From Seriola aureovittata (Eukaryota > Chordata > Actinopteri > Carangiformes > Carangidae): DNA of 64,000 nt. The stretch is taken from the NCBI RefSeq assembly GCF_021018895.1, contig NC_079384.1:7324140-7388139 (forward strand), given 5' to 3'. The translations under genes were made by a program, and so were the position numbers. Under the pieces are notes generated by a model that worked only from the letters and a program-made list of their open reading frames with translations, was not told the DNA's origin and ran no database searches. Below are positions 61,101 to 64,000 of this stretch, piece by piece; position 1 is the first letter of the stretch, and each line of letters starts with the position of its first letter.

Positions 61101-63650
61101 CATCTGCGGGATAATCCAAAAGGGTTAACTGCTGAGAGGGGATGAGAGGTGCAAGAGCTTGGCCACGAGTCGATTTCTCCGAGAGATTGCAGTCATGTTT
61201 GATACCCAGTTCCCATGGCAACCAGTAACCGTGGTGTACCTGACCTACATATGTGCTGTATGTACACAAACACGCGTTAACCATCTGTTACTGTCGCTTT
61301 GTATAGGAGCTCGTGGGGACTTTGAGTGGCTGCTGAATGAGTCTATCAGAGATTGCAACAACAAACAGCGGAGCCAGGAGCTGCTTTCACCATTTTTGAG
61401 AAGCTGTCAATGAGTTTAGTCAACAAAGGCTTCAAGCCACATTAAGACAAGCAGCCATTCTGTGTTTACAATAGCCACTGTAAACACATGACGGTATTAT
61501 TATAAATATGTTGACATGTAATATGTGACAAGATGGCAACACTTGCAATTTTGAAAGTACCAAAAGAAGCTATTATAAAGAAGACACATCTGTTTTCTTA
61601 ACAGCCATTTGAATAGCTCAGTGGTGTGACAATAAACTGATAAGACTATTGACTGCAATGGGCAATAGGCACATATTCACTGGGAAACAAGGCATATTTT
61701 CCTTCTTGAATCAGGGAATTACATAATATTCATAAAATTACTCTAGAGCCAGGCTGGGTGCACGGCTTCTAGGGATGGCATTTTGGACAATGTGTCCCCC
61801 CTTACATGATAAAGCTTAGACATGCTAAACCAATGTTAGCATTGTCACTGTGAACATGTTAGCATTTACCTCAAAGCACCCCTGTCCAAATCCCATACAC
61901 TGCGTCATTCCAGTCTATTCTAATATATTTACAGACACCTATAGAGTGTTTGTTATTTGTCAGAAGACGCAGCCGTTGTTGATATATTTTTCTGATACCT
62001 GGCAGTGAATTGCTTTTTTGACACCATCCATCACTTAAACAGAGACCAGTTCAGAAAATTACAAAGTGGAGTCTGCTGATAGATTATCAATAACTGATAA
62101 ATGGGGGGATGGAGATCAAACTGAATTGGAGTCCCAGTTTAAGTGTCAAGATTTATGGCCAAATAGGACTGTGTGATGTAGCTGACATGATGATTGAGAA
62201 GCACTGAAGATCCACGCTTTGTTGTGACACTTAACATATGTCATGTGGAGGAAATAATCCATGGAACATCATATAGCCTATATGACACTTGACAACACTT
62301 CTGAAGTTATCATCATCATGTCATCATGCAAATACAGACTTTAAAAGGAAAGATTAACACCAAGGTTAAATATAGTAAACTTGTCTTTCAGAACCTCTCA
62401 TTATGTTGCAATATTATGAATTAGAAAGGACAAAAACATATTAAAATTTAAGTAAATTTCCTTATTTTTGTCTGTCCACAGACTGCTTTTTAGCTTTGTT
62501 GACCAAAAACAACACTAAGAACATTGAGAATGAACCGAAATAGTAAAGCTGAGCTACATAAAACCAAAACATTGAGCATGACGGTGCTTTAAAGCTCTGT
62601 ATAATTAGGGGAACTCTGTGGACTCATCACAATGAGCGACATACAAGTAGTTATATAACCCATTGTTATAGTATAGCTGCTTTGAAAAGGACGAAGTAAA
62701 GACAATAAGTCTCTCTTTGGATGAACTGTTCACCACTCTGTGACTTGTGAGCTGCGTTTGAGTGGGCGTCACTTCATGTGCAGGGCTACAAAGTCTGAAA
62801 ACAACTGGCGCCACCTGCAGCTGTAGCTTACGCGTGCGTTTAAAACAACTTGTGGACCTTCTGCCCTCTTGCTTGCCCCCTTTCTGTTTTTCTCTGCAGT
62901 TTCTTTCCTTTGCAGGTTGTTCTCTCTCTCTCTCTCTCTCTCTCCTGGGTGAGCTGTATTCCAAAATAGCTGTTACTTCTCCTCTTTGTCTTGCTCTTTT
63001 CCACTCCTCTGCTCTCCCCTCTGTGTTTCATCGATTCTGCCTAGACAGGGCAGAGGACAGTGTTCCCCTGTGGGGCATTCTGGGTAATAAATCTAATTCC
63101 TGTCTACATGTGGAGGCTCATGGGAAGGTTCTGGCCCACTTTTCACCCAGACAAATATATCCACAAAATGGAGGAAAGTGGGACAAAAAAGTAGCATAGA
63201 TGGGCACCTGAATAAGTGCGCTGACTAAAAGTGAGCTAGTTCTTTTAGCCGAAGCAGGACTCGAACCTTTCGATAGTAATGACATTAATGTTTATAATGT
63301 TTGATATTGTCATTTCAAGACTAAGGACTTGTTTTCTTATTCACCATGGAAAAAGTTGCAGCACACAGGAATGTTTGTGGTTTCCAACTTGTTTCCACAG
63401 TGGCTTTAGATGAACTCAAGTACCCTTTCATTAACACCTCCTGTCATGTTCATGTAATTTAACACTATCATATGTGAATATTCTTAATTTGTTTGTACGC
63501 AAAACCCTGTGTTCAGGTCAGTTTGGTCAAACTACTATTTTTACTGCAAGTGACAGAAGCTGGATGTTTCAGCCATTTATTCATACTGCTATTTCACCCA
63601 TTTATCTATTACTTTTAGCTATTAATCCAAAACCTTAAGCTGTCCATTTC
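58111..63650. other. Intergenic with scattered microsatellites, no gene recognised
   Basis: TG repeats at 58117-58136, 60413-60438 and 60724-60756, and a CT repeat at 62922-62944. A short (CAG)n tract lies at about 59021-59037, and a fourth partial GTTAGCATT repeat at 61810-61885. No exon-like block was recognised on either strand. Confidence 0.55.
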
Positions 63651-63654
63651 AACT

Positions 63655-63735
63655 AATTAACTTTTGACAAGGCACACCTGTTAATTGAAAAGCATTCCAG
63701 GCGACTGCCTCATGAAGCTTGTTAAGATAATGCCA
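63655..63735. repeat. Fragment of a dispersed fish repeat (CACACCTGTTAATTGAAA type)
   Basis: GGCACACCTGTTAATTGAAAAGCATTCCAGGCGACTGCCTCATGAAGCTTGTTAAGATAATGCC resembles a widespread fish interspersed sequence (with ATGCATTCCAGGTGACTACC in its common form). Only a short fragment is present, and its element class is not determined. Confidence 0.35.
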
Positions 63736-64000
63736 ATTTCTGTCCATGGACCCCCAAGCTTCTGCAGATGACGCACCCACTGGGGTATGTGGGGCAGTAA
63801 AAAGCGAATTTAAACTTCCTCTCCAGACACGTTTTAAATTATGTAAAAACCCTCTGCTATGATTAACATTTTGTTTAACATGGTTTTCCCGCATAAAATT
63901 GAAAATCAAAAACTGGGGCTGGAACATGGATGTATTATAAGATAAGATTATATTATATCCACGGGCTGGAAGCACGTTTACATTTACTTCCTCATTGGGA

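Noticed and set aside
61159..61413. 84-aa plus-strand frame with plausible composition
   Set aside because: There are no splice partners, domain or start context, and no neighbouring exon-like blocks within several kb.
63236..63275. tRNA-like minus-strand sequence ATCGAAAGGTTCGAGTCCTG
   Set aside because: Only the T-arm/B-box half and a short 3' piece are visible. No matching acceptor 5' strand, D-arm or anticodon arm could be found upstream, so it is at best a decayed fragment.

Overview
This window is from a bony fish (teleost), most likely a percomorph. It has intron-rich vertebrate genes with GT-AG splice sites, long AT-rich introns, many CA, TA and GA microsatellites, and fish-type dispersed repeats and SINE/LINE tails. 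All recognisable genes lie on the minus strand, so transcription runs right to left. WDR90 and NLRC3 are both on human 16p13.3, so this looks like the fish counterpart of that segment.

Layout from left to right. 1-625: 5' end of wdr90 (centriole wall protein) and its promoter. 1090-9990: a complete glucagon-receptor-family class B GPCR of 13 coding exons. Its stop codon sits in the readthrough context TGA-CTA-G and is followed by 110 more open codons. 10844-17780: a 6.9 kb DNA transposon with CACTG ends, inserted in a TA microsatellite. It carries an intact five-part gene reduced here to four coding exons (PB1-like plus SAMD3-like, 510 aa) and a C2H2-zinc-finger transposase-like gene whose middle is deleted. 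17806-24800: a retrotransposon tail and repeat-rich intergenic DNA. 24817-39208: nlrc3, with a CARD-like exon, one large NACHT exon and 14 LRR units on a ladder of same-phase, mostly 84-bp exons. These match the mammalian LRRs one for one. 42195-55580: an 11-coding-exon gene for a secreted, single-pass membrane protein (959 aa) with two tandem pairs of lamin-tail-like domains outside the cell. 55600-64000: no gene seen, only repeats and microsatellites.

The genes do not form a pathway. They are separate vertebrate loci (centriole assembly, peptide-hormone sensing, innate immune regulation, an uncharacterised surface protein) plus one mobile element. The observations most worth checking are the GPCR readthrough signal, the CACTG transposon with a SAMD3-like cargo gene, the all-extracellular lamin-tail protein, and a 40-unit UG repeat lying almost on the 3' splice site of an in-frame nlrc3 LRR exon. 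Exon edges were set by eye from splice motifs and reading phase; every junction listed keeps the frame. Protein identities rest on recalled family sequences, not on a search.
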